From Lentzea jiangxiensis (GTDB lineage Bacteria; Actinomycetota; Actinomycetes; Mycobacteriales; Pseudonocardiaceae): a stretch of 64,000 bases of DNA. The stretch spans positions 62,001 to 126,000 of the forward strand of contig NZ_FNIX01000019.1 of assembly GCF_900104175.1 (NCBI RefSeq), read 5' to 3'. The translations under genes were made by a program, and so were the position numbers. Below are positions 26,530 to 35,642 of the stretch, in pieces. How positions within the stretch are numbered: position 1 is the stretch's first letter; the number at the start of each line of letters is the position of its first letter. The notes beneath the pieces were generated by a model. It was not told the origin of the DNA. It made no database searches and saw nothing but the letters and a program-made list of their open reading frames with translations.

Positions 26530-28011
26530 GTGACTTCACGCGCAACGACCCGGCGGCGCAGAGCGCCGTTGGCGGTTCTGGGGGCGCTCGCGCTGACGCT
26601 GTCGACGTTGACCGCGCCCGCGCTCGCCGAGCCCGACCTGCCCGCCGACGGCAAGGGGCTGACCGAGGCACAGCTCGAAGCGCAGGCGGAAGCCGTCGAC
26701 GGTCTCCCCCGCGTCGACGAGATCTCGCGCAGCCGCAACATGGTCCCGGTCGCCCACCTGGACAAGCAGGCTCCGCTCAGCTCGACGCAGACCGACATCG
26801 CGTTCCAGGACAACTACGCGTTCGTCGGCAACTACGACGGCTTCGTCGTCTACGACATCCGCAACCCGAAGAAGCCGACGATCAAGTCGCAGGTCCTGTG
26901 CCCGGGTTCGCAGAACGACATCTCGGTGTACGGGAACCTGCTGTTCCTGTCGACCGACTCGTCGCGCAGCGACAACTCGTGCAGCAGCGTGTCCCAGTCC
27001 GCGACGATCAAGGAGTCTTGGGAGGGCATCAAGGTCTTCGACATCAGCGACAAGGCCGCCCCCAAGTACGTCGCGGCCGTCGAGACCGCCTGCGGCTCGC
27101 ACACCCACACGCTGGTCCCGGGCAAGAACAAGAAGGACGTGTACCTCTACGTCTCGTCCTACTCGCCCAACGCCACGTTCCCGGACTGCCAGCCGCCGCA
27201 CGACAAGATCTCGATCGTCAAGGTCCCGGTGAAGAACCCGGCCCAGGCCTCGCTGCTCAAGGCGCCCGTGGTGTTCCCGGACGGCGGCAACGCGGGCCGC
27301 ACCGGCACCATCGAGACCGGCTACGTCAGCGCGACCTCCGGTTGCCACGACATCACCGTCTACCCGCAGCTCGACCTCGCGGCCGGCGCCTGCATGGGTG
27401 ACGGCGTCCTGTGGGACATCTCCGACCGGGAGAACCTGGTCGAGATCAACCGCGTGCAGGACGACGCGAACTTCGCGTTCTGGCACTCGGCCACCTTCAA
27501 CAACAACGGCACCAAGGTCGTCTTCACCGACGAGCTCGGTGGCGGTGGCGCCGCGACCTGCAACGAGAAGATCGGCCCGACGCGCGGTGCCAACGGCATC
27601 TACGACATCGTGGGCAAGGGCAAGAACCGCAAGCTGGTGTTCAGGTCCTACTACAAGATCCCGCGCATGCAGGGCGACACGGAGAACTGCGTCGCGCACA
27701 ACGGTTCGCTGATCCCGGTGCCCGGCAAGGACATCATGGTGCAGTCCTGGTACCAGGGCGGCATCTCGGTGTGGGACTTCACCAACTCGGACAAGCCGCG
27801 TGAGATCGGCTTCTTCGAGCGCGGCGCGATGCCGAACGGCGTGACCGGCGGCACGTGGTCGACCTACTGGTACAACGGCTACATCTACTCCTCGGAGATG
27901 GGCCGCGGCTTCGACGTCATCGACATGCGCGACCCGCGCACGTTCGTCGCGAAGCTGTTCCGCACGGACGAGCTGAACGTGCAGACCCAGGGCAACTTCT
28001 ACCGCGGGTAG
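26530..28011 (+). CDS. Secreted LVIVD-repeat beta-propeller protein
   Basis: 493 residues, GTG start. Twin-arginine-like signal peptide (TTRRRRAPLAVLGALALTLS, cleaved near ALAEPD). Repeated propeller blades with the LVIVD pattern: NYAFVGNYDGFVVYDIRNPK, WEGIKVFDISDKAAP, WYQGGISVWDFTNSDKP, MGRGFDVIDMRDPRT. Likely a surface or extracellular protein of unknown ligand. Four cysteines in the middle part suggest disulfides. Confidence 0.88.
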   Translation: MTSRATTRRRRAPLAVLGALALTLSTLTAPALAEPDLPADGKGLTEAQLEAQAEAVDGLPRVDEISRSRNMVPVAHLDKQAPLSSTQTDIAFQDNYAFVGNYDGFVVYDIRNPKKPTIKSQVLCPGSQNDISVYGNLLFLSTDSSRSDNSCSSVSQSATIKESWEGIKVFDISDKAAPKYVAAVETACGSHTHTLVPGKNKKDVYLYVSSYSPNATFPDCQPPHDKISIVKVPVKNPAQASLLKAPVVFPDGGNAGRTGTIETGYVSATSGCHDITVYPQLDLAAGACMGDGVLWDISDRENLVEINRVQDDANFAFWHSATFNNNGTKVVFTDELGGGGAATCNEKIGPTRGANGIYDIVGKGKNRKLVFRSYYKIPRMQGDTENCVAHNGSLIPVPGKDIMVQSWYQGGISVWDFTNSDKPREIGFFERGAMPNGVTGGTWSTYWYNGYIYSSEMGRGFDVIDMRDPRTFVAKLFRTDELNVQTQGNFYRG

Positions 28012-28024
28012 GAGTTCCCACCCA

Positions 28025-28063
28025 GATCAGCGCGGCTGCCGGCGTTCGGCAGCCGCGCTGATC
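28025..28063. terminator. Hairpin inside the 3' end of the MFS gene
   Basis: A perfect 17-bp stem (28025-28041 with 28047-28063, 5-nt loop) lies 13 nt after the LVIVD gene stop and overlaps the last codons of the convergent MFS gene. It probably terminates the plus-strand gene and also shapes the C-terminus of the transporter. Confidence 0.6.
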
Positions 28064-29187
28064 GCTGTCAGGACCAGGGTGACGGCGATGCCGCCGAAGA
28101 CCGCCCAGACCGGCGAGCCGACGTCCATCGCCCACGCGGCGACGACCGCCGTGAGGCCGTAGCCCGCGCCGGTCACCGCGTACATCATCGAGAACCCTGC
28201 CGCGTGCGCGCCGACCGGGAGCCGTTCACGCAGCGCGAGGCTCCGCGTCACCAGCACACCGGACTGGAACAGCCCGGCCGCGAGCAACGCGCCCGCGATG
28301 CCCGGCAGGTTCGGGAAGAGCGCCAGCGCGCCGGCGCAGGTCGCCGTCACGACGAGCAGCACCAGCCCCTGCGTGCGGAACGTGCCCGGCCACGGCTTGA
28401 GCCCGTACAGCACCGCGCCCAGCGCGCTGCACGCCGCGAACCCGGTGAGCAGCGGCCCGGTCCAGCCGATGCCGATCCCCCGGTGCTCCAGCAGCGCGGG
28501 CAGCACCAGCTCCGCCACCGCGAGCTGCGCCAGAGCCGCCGCGCTGACGAGGTAGATCGGCCACGCCGACGCCACCACGTGCACCTTCGCCGTGCCGGAC
28601 CGCGACGTCACGTGCCCGCGCGGCAGGATGAACACGAGCCACGCCGCCACGACGACGAGGCTGACCGACACCACGACCGGCGCGCGGTGGTCGACGCTCA
28701 GCGCCAGCACGGTGACCAGTGCGGGCGCGACCGCCCACACCACCTGCGTGATCATGGCGTCGAAGCCCATCGCCTTGGGCACCAACGAGTCCGGCACCAG
28801 CCCGAGCAGCATCGCCCGCAGCCCGCCCGGCGTCGTCGACGGCCCGGCGCCCGCGACGAACGCCGCGATCGCCAGCACCGTCACGTTCTGGGTCAGCGCC
28901 AGCGTCGTGAACGCCACCGCCCCGACGACCAGCCCGACCGAGAGCTGCCCGCGCATCCGGGACGGGTCGAGGAACAACCCGAGCAGCGCGGCGCCGAGGA
29001 CCTCCCCCAGCACGTAGACCGCGACGAGCGAGGCCGCCAGCACGTACCCGCCGGGCAGTCCCCTGGTCAGGAACACCATCATCAGCGGCGTCATCGACAT
29101 CGGCAGCTTCGCGGCGACCGTCACCACGGCGCACGCCAGCACGTCCCGGTTCGCGAGGTCGCGGTAACCGGCAGCGGAGATCGTCAT
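28027..29187 (-). CDS. MFS transporter
   Basis: 386 residues with about 12 hydrophobic helices and a Major Facilitator layout, including the cytoplasmic loop after helix 2 (LGLFLDPSRMRGQLSVGLVV) and the mid-protein break around ILPRGHVTSRSG. Likely a drug/metabolite exporter. Its start follows the VOC gene stop directly (TAGATG), so the pair is cotranscribed, and a resistance role for both is possible but not shown. Confidence 0.88.
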   Translation of the reverse strand: MTISAAGYRDLANRDVLACAVVTVAAKLPMSMTPLMMVFLTRGLPGGYVLAASLVAVYVLGEVLGAALLGLFLDPSRMRGQLSVGLVVGAVAFTTLALTQNVTVLAIAAFVAGAGPSTTPGGLRAMLLGLVPDSLVPKAMGFDAMITQVVWAVAPALVTVLALSVDHRAPVVVSVSLVVVAAWLVFILPRGHVTSRSGTAKVHVVASAWPIYLVSAAALAQLAVAELVLPALLEHRGIGIGWTGPLLTGFAACSALGAVLYGLKPWPGTFRTQGLVLLVVTATCAGALALFPNLPGIAGALLAAGLFQSGVLVTRSLALRERLPVGAHAAGFSMMYAVTGAGYGLTAVVAAWAMDVGSPVWAVFGGIAVTLVLTAISAAAERRQPR

Positions 29188-29595
29188 CTACTCGCCCAGC
29201 TCCTCGAACAGCGTCAGCTGCAGCCCGGCGGGCGCTCGCAGCCTCGCGTTGAGCGAGTTCCACGGCGTGCGCGTGGGTTCCGCGACCACCTCGGCCCCGG
29301 CCGCCTCCAGCGTGCGGGTCACCCCTTCGGCGTCGGTCACCTCGAACGCCACGCGGATGTGCCCCGCAACGCGCCTGCCCACCTCGACGGAGTCGATGAA
29401 CTCGGCGTGCGGCGGATCGGTGATCTCGAGCGTGGCCCGGCCGGCCTCGAGGATCGTGACCCGGCCGCCCTCGGACGCGAACGCCGCCCGTTGCTCGAGG
29501 CCGAGGACGTCTCGGTAGAAACGCAGGGCTTCTTCGTAGTCGTCGGCGGTGACGACCAGGCGGAGCTCACGGACACCGGTCATGGTGACGATCAT
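29188..29595 (-). CDS. VOC-family (glyoxalase/bleomycin-resistance) protein
   Basis: 135 residues, start at 29595 with GAGGGG 5 nt upstream. Two beta-alpha-beta-beta-beta modules: RELRLVVTADDYEEALRFYR and RVTILEAGRATLEITDPP, then GHIRVAFEVTDAEGVTRTLE and GLQLTLFEEL. Metal-site residues are partly replaced (the first His position is a Val/Leu), so it may bind rather than convert its ligand. Upstream partner of the MFS gene. Confidence 0.88.
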   Translation of the reverse strand: MIVTMTGVRELRLVVTADDYEEALRFYRDVLGLEQRAAFASEGGRVTILEAGRATLEITDPPHAEFIDSVEVGRRVAGHIRVAFEVTDAEGVTRTLEAAGAEVVAEPTRTPWNSLNARLRAPAGLQLTLFEELGE

Positions 29596-29637
29596 TTCAC
29601 CCCTCGTGCCGGAACGAGGAGAAGACGCGGAACTGCC

Positions 29638-30771
29638 TCAGACCTCGACGCGCTGGGGCGCTCCCCGCACCAGCCGGGTCGCGACGACCAGCACCAGCGC
29701 GATCCCCGCCGTCACGTGGATCGGCGCCGGCCCGAACGTCGCCGCCAGCACCGCCACCGCCCCGAACGGCAGCAGGTACCTGCGCAGGCCGTCCTGCCCG
29801 GGGCAGTCCTGCACGTACCAGACGAACAGGAGGAACACCGCCAGCGGCACCGTCGTGAACGCCGCGACCGTCGTCCCCGGCGCGTGCGAGAGGTGCAGGT
29901 CGTGGTCCACCGACGCGGCGAGGCCCGCGCCGAGCGCCGCGATCGAGCCGAGGACGAAGAGGTGCGCGTAGCCCCAGAGGAACGCCTTCCTCAGGTCGTG
30001 CAGGTGGGTCGGCGCCTCGAAGTAGATCCACCACACCGAGAAGACGATGACGAGCGACGCCGCGGCGAGCGAGATCAGGTTGACGCCGCTGTCGAAGCCC
30101 TTCTGGAACGCGAGCGTCGCCGCGAGGATCGACTCGCCGAGCACGATCAGGGTGAACAGGCCGTGCCGTTCGGCGATGTGGTGCGGGTGCCACGTCGTGG
30201 CCCCCGACCGCTCGGCCCAGGCCGGCACCAGCAGCTCACCGATCATGAAGAGCGCCCACAGCGGGACCTGCAGGGCGGGCGGCGCGACCAGCACCCACAA
30301 CACCCACAGCACCTGCATGAAGGCGATGCCACCGGCGTACCGGCGCGTGCCGGTCCTGTGCTCCGGGTTGTCCCGCGACGCCCGCAGCCAGTGCGCGACC
30401 ATCGCGAGCCGGATGACGACGTAGCCGCCGACGACGATGCGGTAGTCCTGGCGTTCGAAGACGGCCGGGATGCCCGACGCGACCACGAGCACGCCGGCGA
30501 TCTGGACCATCGTGAGGATCCGGTACAGCGTGTCGTCGTTGTCGAACGCGCTGGAGAACCACGTGAAGTTGAGCCACGGCAGCCAGAGCGCGAAGAACGC
30601 CATGCAGAACGCCATCAGCCCGGCACCGGCGTGGTTCTCGGTGACGGCGTGGTGCAGCGAGGCGGCGGCCTGGGCGACCGCCACCACGAAGCTCAGGTCG
30701 AACAACAGCTCCAACGGCGTCGCGACCCGGTGGGTCTCCGCCGTGTCGCGCGCGAGGAGCTTCCTGATCAT
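29638..30771 (-). CDS. Low temperature requirement protein A (LtrA) family membrane protein
   Basis: 377 residues, about 10 membrane helices. The family signature is at the N-terminus: TPLELLFDLSFVVAVAQAAA followed by LHHAV; the HGLFTLIVLGESILAATLAF block (about 195-214) is also characteristic. Function of LtrA proteins is unclear. Its ATG overlaps the stop of the ABC ATPase gene (ATGA), making it the last gene of the importer operon. Confidence 0.9.
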   Translation of the reverse strand: MIRKLLARDTAETHRVATPLELLFDLSFVVAVAQAAASLHHAVTENHAGAGLMAFCMAFFALWLPWLNFTWFSSAFDNDDTLYRILTMVQIAGVLVVASGIPAVFERQDYRIVVGGYVVIRLAMVAHWLRASRDNPEHRTGTRRYAGGIAFMQVLWVLWVLVAPPALQVPLWALFMIGELLVPAWAERSGATTWHPHHIAERHGLFTLIVLGESILAATLAFQKGFDSGVNLISLAAASLVIVFSVWWIYFEAPTHLHDLRKAFLWGYAHLFVLGSIAALGAGLAASVDHDLHLSHAPGTTVAAFTTVPLAVFLLFVWYVQDCPGQDGLRRYLLPFGAVAVLAATFGPAPIHVTAGIALVLVVATRLVRGAPQRVEV

Positions 30772-31799
30772 CCCGGCACCACCATGATCCTTGACTCGCT
30801 GAGGTCCAGTGCGATCCGCGTGCCCGGCTGGTACGCGGAGGCGGCGTTGGACGGCTGGTCGATGCGCAGCACCTGGTCGCCGACCCTGACCGAGATCCGC
30901 GTGACCGGCCCGAGGAACGACTGGGTCAGCACGTCGCCCACGATCTTGCCATCGGCGTCCCCGTCGTGCCCGGACACCCCGATGTCCTCCGGCCGCACGA
31001 TGACGCGGACGTCGCTGCCGGACGGCTGGTCGTGCTCGGCGGGCACCGTGACGCCGTTGATGACGACGGTCTGGCCCTCCGCCTTGGCCTCCACCGAGTT
31101 CGTGACGCCGACGAACTGCGCCACGAACGCCGTCGCCGGCTGCCGGTAGACCGCGGACGGGGTGTCGAGCTGCTCCAGCCTGCCGTGCGACATGACACCG
31201 ACCCGGTCCGAGACGGCGAGCGCCTCCTCCTGGTCGTGCGTGACGAACAACGTCGTCATGCCCAGCTCGGTCTGGATGCGGCGGATCTCGTCCCTCAGCG
31301 TCACGCGCACCTTGGCGTCCAGCGCGGACAGAGGCTCGTCGAGCAGCAGCACGCGCGGCTGGATCGCGAGTGCACGCGCCAGTGCGATGCGTTGCTGCTG
31401 ACCACCCGACATCTGGTGCGGGTACCGGCCACCGAGGTGTGAGAGGCCGACGAGGTCGAGCAGCTCTCCCGTGCGCTTCGTGTCGGCCTTGCGCATCTTG
31501 AGGCCGAACGCGACGTTCTGCGCCGCCGTCATGTTCGGGAAGAGGCTGTAGGCCTGGAAGACCATGCCCATGTCCCGCCTGTTGGCCGGGACCTTCGTGA
31601 TGTCCTTGCCGCCCACCGTGACCGTGCCGGAGTCGGCGGTCTCGAAGCCCGCGACGATGCGCAGCGCCGTCGTCTTGCCGCAGCCCGACGGCCCGAGCAG
31701 GCTGACGAGCTCGCCCTCCGCCAGTTCGAGGTCGAGCCCGTCCAGCGCGATGTTGCCGCCGAAGGACTTGCGCAGCCCCTTGAGTTCCAGATGACCCAT
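30768..31799 (-). CDS. ABC importer ATP-binding protein (PotA/FbpC type)
   Basis: 343 residues from the ATG at 31799. Walker A GPSGCGKTTALR (about 37-48), signature HQMSGGQQQRIALARALA, Walker B RVLLLDEPLSALDAKVR, H-loop TLFVTHDQEEALA; a C-terminal TOBE-like domain (VIVRPEDIGVSG onward). Typical of polyamine, iron(III) or 2-aminoethylphosphonate importers. The substrate cannot be read from sequence. Confidence 0.93.
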   Translation of the reverse strand: MGHLELKGLRKSFGGNIALDGLDLELAEGELVSLLGPSGCGKTTALRIVAGFETADSGTVTVGGKDITKVPANRRDMGMVFQAYSLFPNMTAAQNVAFGLKMRKADTKRTGELLDLVGLSHLGGRYPHQMSGGQQQRIALARALAIQPRVLLLDEPLSALDAKVRVTLRDEIRRIQTELGMTTLFVTHDQEEALAVSDRVGVMSHGRLEQLDTPSAVYRQPATAFVAQFVGVTNSVEAKAEGQTVVINGVTVPAEHDQPSGSDVRVIVRPEDIGVSGHDGDADGKIVGDVLTQSFLGPVTRISVRVGDQVLRIDQPSNAASAYQPGTRIALDLSESRIMVVPG

Positions 31800-31806
31800 G
31801 TGTTTG

Positions 31807-32589
31807 TTACTCCTCGACCACGGTCTGACGGCGCCGCTGGCCGACATAGGAGAGTGCGAACAGCAGGACGAACGCGAAGACCAGGCACAGCAGCGACACC
31901 GCGATCGAGACGCCCGCGTTGCGCTTGCCGAGCAGGTTGACCTGGACCTGCAGCGTGTCGAAGTTGAGCAGCGACGCGATGGTGAACTCCCCGAGCACCA
32001 GCGCCACGCTCAGCAGCGAGGCACCGATGAGCGCCACGCGGATGTTCGGCATCACGACCTTCCACAGCACCGTGAGCCACGACGCCCCGAGGCTGCGCGC
32101 GGCTTCGGCGAGCGTCTTCAGGTCGATCGCGGCGAGTCCGGCGTCGATCGCGCGGTAGGCGAACGGCAGCACGAGGATCGTGTACGCGAACGTGAGCGTC
32201 AGCGCCGAGTCGCCGAGGAAGTAGTTCACCCACGCGTAGAGCGGCGCCATGCCGACCACGAGCACGATCGCGGGAATCGCGAGCGGTAGCAGGCACAGGA
32301 ACTCCACGAGCCGCTGCAGCCGCGGGAGGCGCAACCGGATCCACGCCATCGTCGGCACGAGCAGCACCAGCATCAGCACCGCGCTCGTGACCGACAGCAG
32401 CAGCGAGTTGACGAGCGCCTCCATGAGGCCTTCGTCGTCGACGATGGAAGTCCACGACGCGAGGCTGCGGGTGTTGTTCCTGCCGCGCGTCGAGAACTCC
32501 GCCATCGCGATCAGCGGCAGGACGAAGTAGACGCCGAGGACCAGCAGGACGACCGTGCGCAGGACGCGTTGCCTGACTAGCGGACCCAC
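31807..32589 (-). CDS. ABC importer permease (second)
   Basis: 260 residues. The GTG at 32589, overlapping the first permease gene by 13 nt, is the best start because it keeps the first helix (VLRTVVLLVLGVYFVLPLIA). Six membrane helices; the EAA loop is present as EAARSLGASWLTVLWKVVMP. PotC/ThiP-type binding-protein-dependent permease. Confidence 0.9.
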   Translation of the reverse strand: MGPLVRQRVLRTVVLLVLGVYFVLPLIAMAEFSTRGRNNTRSLASWTSIVDDEGLMEALVNSLLLSVTSAVLMLVLLVPTMAWIRLRLPRLQRLVEFLCLLPLAIPAIVLVVGMAPLYAWVNYFLGDSALTLTFAYTILVLPFAYRAIDAGLAAIDLKTLAEAARSLGASWLTVLWKVVMPNIRVALIGASLLSVALVLGEFTIASLLNFDTLQVQVNLLGKRNAGVSIAVSLLCLVFAFVLLFALSYVGQRRRQTVVEE

Positions 32590-33494
32590 TTGGCCACCCT
32601 TCGCTGCAGCAGCACGTTGACACCCATCGCGACGCTGACGACGACCACCATGCCGAGGCCCAGCGCCTTGCCGAGGTTCTCCTGCCCCAGCACGACCTCG
32701 CCGGTGAGGAACCCGCGGATCTGCAGCGGCACGATCGGGCTGCCCTGCGAGACGAGGGCGGCGGCCGTGGCGTAAGCGCTGAAGGCGTTGGCGAACAACA
32801 ACAGCAGCGCGCCGAGGAACGGTGGCGTGAGGATCGGTCCGCCGACGTGGCGCCAGTAGGTCCAGCTCGTGCCGCCGAGGCTCGCGTTCGCCTCGCGCCA
32901 CTGCGGCCGCAGCCCGTCCAGTGCCGGCAGGAACACGATGACCATCAACGGGATCTGGAAGAACGTGTAGACGAGCGTCAGGCCGGGCAGCTCGAACAAC
33001 CACGCGCTGCCCGCGAACAGGTCGATGCCGGCGTTGTCACGCAGGAACTTCGTGACGAGACCTTCGAAGCCGACCGTCGCGAGGAACGCGAAGGCCAGCG
33101 GCACGCCACCGAACTGGGCGAGCACACCGCTGCCCGCGACGACGACCCGGCGCAGCACGCCGTCCGGGTTGCCGACCGCAATCGCCCACGTGAGCAGCGC
33201 GCCGAAGAGCGCGCCGATCAGCGCCGTGAGCGCGGAGAGCTCGATGCTGCGCACGAAGGCGTCGAAGACGACGCCCGTGAACAGGGTCTCGAGGTTGGCG
33301 AGTGTGAACGCGCCGTTCGAGTCCTGGAACGCCCCGACCAGCACGAGGGCCGTGGGGTAGACGAGGAAGGTGCCGGCGAACGCGAGGAACGGCACCGCGA
33401 CGAGCCAGGCGGCCGCGGACGGCCGACCGGCGGCCCCACCCTTGATCTCGGTGGAACCGCCGGGCGTCGTCGCTACGGGAGCGACCGAGGTCAT
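32577..33494 (-). CDS. ABC importer permease (first)
   Basis: 305 residues from the ATG at 33494, which overlaps the binding-protein stop (ATGA). Six or seven membrane helices beginning WLVAVPFLAFAGTFLVYPTA; EAA loop REANASLGGTSWTYWRHVGGP. Partner of the second permease and the ATPase in a PotB-type importer. Confidence 0.92.
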   Translation of the reverse strand: MTSVAPVATTPGGSTEIKGGAAGRPSAAAWLVAVPFLAFAGTFLVYPTALVLVGAFQDSNGAFTLANLETLFTGVVFDAFVRSIELSALTALIGALFGALLTWAIAVGNPDGVLRRVVVAGSGVLAQFGGVPLAFAFLATVGFEGLVTKFLRDNAGIDLFAGSAWLFELPGLTLVYTFFQIPLMVIVFLPALDGLRPQWREANASLGGTSWTYWRHVGGPILTPPFLGALLLLFANAFSAYATAAALVSQGSPIVPLQIRGFLTGEVVLGQENLGKALGLGMVVVVSVAMGVNVLLQRRVAKWVR

Positions 33495-34633
33495 CCGATG
33501 GCCTGCGCCCAGGTCGCGGTCAGGACGGCCTTGGCCTTGTCGGCCTGGGCCTGCGTCTGGAACACCTGCTTGCCGTCGGTCTTCGGCAGCTTGTCCTTCG
33601 CGGCCTTGTCCGCCTTGTCGCCCATCTTGTCGAGGCGCACCGGGCGGGACATGCCCTGCAGGTACAGGTTCTGGCCCTCGTCGGAGTAGAGGAACTCCTG
33701 CCACAGGCGCGCGGCCGCGGGGTGCGGCGCGTCCTTGTTGACGGCCTGGTTGTAGTAGCCGCCGATCTGCGCCTCGGCCGGGACGACGACCTTCCAGTCG
33801 AGCTTGCCCTTGAGCTTGTCGGTCTGGGCGGCGTTGGTGTAGTCCCAGTCGATGACGACCGGCGTCTGGCCGGACTCGATCGTCGCGGGCGACGGGTCGA
33901 CCGGCTGGAAGTTGCCGGCCTGCTTGAGCTGCTTGAAGAACTCGACACCGGGCGCGATGTCGTCGGCCGAGCCACCGTTGCCGAGCGAGGCCATGACCAC
34001 GCCCGCGAACGCCGCACCGGCCTCCGTCGGGTTGCCGTTGAGCGCGACCTTGCCCTTGTACTCGGGCTTGAGCAGGTCCTTCACGCTGGTCGGCGCCGGC
34101 ACCTTCGCGGCGTCGTAGCCGATCGACATGAAGCCGCCGTAGTCGCCGTAGTACAGGCCGTCCGCGTCCTTGAGCTCCGCGGGGATGTCGTCCCAGGTGC
34201 TGACCTTGTAGGGGGCGAACAGGTCCTTGTTGGCCAGCGCCACGTTCAGCCCGAGGTCGAACACGTCCGGCGCGCGGTCGTTGCCCTTGAGCTGCTTGGC
34301 GGCGTTGATCTCCTCCTGGCTCGACGCGTCGGGCTGCGCGGAGTCGACCTCGATCCCGTACTTGGCCTCGAACGCCTCGATGATCTTGCCGTAGTTCGCC
34401 CAGTCCGGGGGCAGCGCGATGACGTTGAGCTTGCCCTCCTTCTTGGCGGCCTCGACCAGCTTGTCCACACCGCCGAACTCGCTCGCGGACTTGGCCGTCC
34501 CCGCGGCGCCGGTCTGCGTCTCCTTGGCGGGCGGGGCACCGCAGGCGGCCACCGCCAGCACCAACGCGCCGACACCGATGAGTTTCGTGGTGACGTTCCC
34601 TCGCTTCAGCACAGGCGGAGGATTCGCGCGCAT
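33491..34633 (-). CDS. ABC importer substrate-binding lipoprotein
   Basis: 380 residues from the ATG at 34633 (GAAAG upstream). Lipoprotein signal with lipobox VLAVAACGAPP. Bacterial extracellular solute-binding protein fold of the iron/thiamine/2-aminoethylphosphonate class: DKLVEAAKKEGKLNVIALPP, DVFDLGLNVALANKDLFAPY, YYGDYGGFMSIGYDAAKV. First gene of the importer operon. Confidence 0.92.
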   Translation of the reverse strand: MRANPPPVLKRGNVTTKLIGVGALVLAVAACGAPPAKETQTGAAGTAKSASEFGGVDKLVEAAKKEGKLNVIALPPDWANYGKIIEAFEAKYGIEVDSAQPDASSQEEINAAKQLKGNDRAPDVFDLGLNVALANKDLFAPYKVSTWDDIPAELKDADGLYYGDYGGFMSIGYDAAKVPAPTSVKDLLKPEYKGKVALNGNPTEAGAAFAGVVMASLGNGGSADDIAPGVEFFKQLKQAGNFQPVDPSPATIESGQTPVVIDWDYTNAAQTDKLKGKLDWKVVVPAEAQIGGYYNQAVNKDAPHPAAARLWQEFLYSDEGQNLYLQGMSRPVRLDKMGDKADKAAKDKLPKTDGKQVFQTQAQADKAKAVLTATWAQAIG

Positions 34634-34701
34634 CGCTTTCGTTGTCAAGCCAACCGCGCCGGTTGAGACCTTCTCGACTCCAACCGTGAATTCTCGGCGC
34701 C

Positions 34702-35193
34702 CTACGGGTTGCGGCCGAATGCTTCCCGAGCCTCGTCCAGGTGCCGCGCCGAGATCCCGGTCCCCGGATCGACGTGGATGAGCGCGGTGGTCAGGTGCCG
34801 TCGCTTGTGGACGAACTCCTCCCGGCGCGCCGGGTGCAGCCCGAAGTCGTCGTCGAACCAGACGAGCGGCCGTTCGTGGGCGTACCGGGCGACCGCGGGG
34901 TACTTCCAGCCGTGCGCGTCGTGGAACTCGACCACCTTGAGCGGCGGCAACCCCAGCCGCGGCCCGATCTCGGCATTCGCGCGGTGCAGCCAGCTCGACG
35001 CCCACGCCAGCTCGGCGCCGGTCTCCTCCGCCAGCCGCTTCAGTTGGTCACCGTGTCCCGGATCGAGCCAGACGCGCAACCTGCGCCGCCACCCGACCTT
35101 GATGTCGAACGGCCGGTAGTTCGCCGGCTTCGGGGTGCCCGCCCAGGGGTTGAGCGGGCCGTCGACGTCGAGCAGCACAAGTGGGCGCACCAC
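34702..35193 (-). CDS. HAD-like phosphatase domain protein
   Basis: 163 residues. The N-terminal LVLLDVDGPLNPW is HAD motif I with the Asp pair; ELAWASSWLHRAN supplies the motif II Ser; PLVWFDDDFG is the motif IV acidic group. Similar HAD domains in actinomycetes are annotated as HAD-like secondary or RNA-repair-associated proteins. Stand-alone; the substrate is unknown. Confidence 0.85.
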   Translation of the reverse strand: MVRPLVLLDVDGPLNPWAGTPKPANYRPFDIKVGWRRRLRVWLDPGHGDQLKRLAEETGAELAWASSWLHRANAEIGPRLGLPPLKVVEFHDAHGWKYPAVARYAHERPLVWFDDDFGLHPARREEFVHKRRHLTTALIHVDPGTGISARHLDEAREAFGRNP

Positions 35194-35240
35194 ACCAGCA
35201 TCCCTGGTCTAATCCGCCGGCGGCTGTTCGTATAGGTGGC

Positions 35241-35642
35241 ATGTTCACCGACGAAGAGCTCGCCTACCTGAGCTCCCAGCCCCTGGCCCGCCTCGCCACG
35301 GTCGACGAGGACGGCCAGCCCGACGTCGTGCCCCTGGCGTTCGAGTACGACGGCACCCACTTCTGGGTCGGCGGCGTGGGCGAGCAGGTCCTGCGCACCC
35401 GCAAGTTCCGCAACATCACCGCGGGCCGCCGCAAGGTGTCGCTGGTGATCGACGACCTGCCGTCGCTCACCCCCTTCGTGGCCCGCGCGATCCGCGTCTA
35501 CGGCACGGCGGACGACCCGGTCGAGCGGGTGGGGCTCGTCGGGCCCGGCCTCTACTGCCGGATCACGCCGACGCGGGCTTGGGCGTGGAACATGGCGGGC
35601 GAGCCGGCGGGCGAGACCTGGTACGAGCCCCGCAGGTCATGA
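35241..35642 (+). CDS. PPOX-class F420/FMN-dependent oxidoreductase
   Basis: 133 residues from the ATG at 35241. Split-barrel flavin fold: FTDEELAYLSSQPLARLATV, DGQPDVVPLAFEYDGTHFWV, and RKVSLVIDDLPSL are typical of the actinobacterial pyridoxamine 5'-phosphate oxidase-like F420 group. The C-terminal MAGEPAGETWYEPRR is family-like. Overlaps the convergent gene by 6 nt. Confidence 0.88.
   Translation: MFTDEELAYLSSQPLARLATVDEDGQPDVVPLAFEYDGTHFWVGGVGEQVLRTRKFRNITAGRRKVSLVIDDLPSLTPFVARAIRVYGTADDPVERVGLVGPGLYCRITPTRAWAWNMAGEPAGETWYEPRRS

Noticed and set aside
28204..31149. Very long plus-strand open frame (981 codons)
   Set aside because: Antisense to four well-supported minus-strand genes (MFS, VOC, LtrA, ABC ATPase). 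Its product is a low-complexity Arg/His/Gln-rich sequence typical of high-GC shadow frames.
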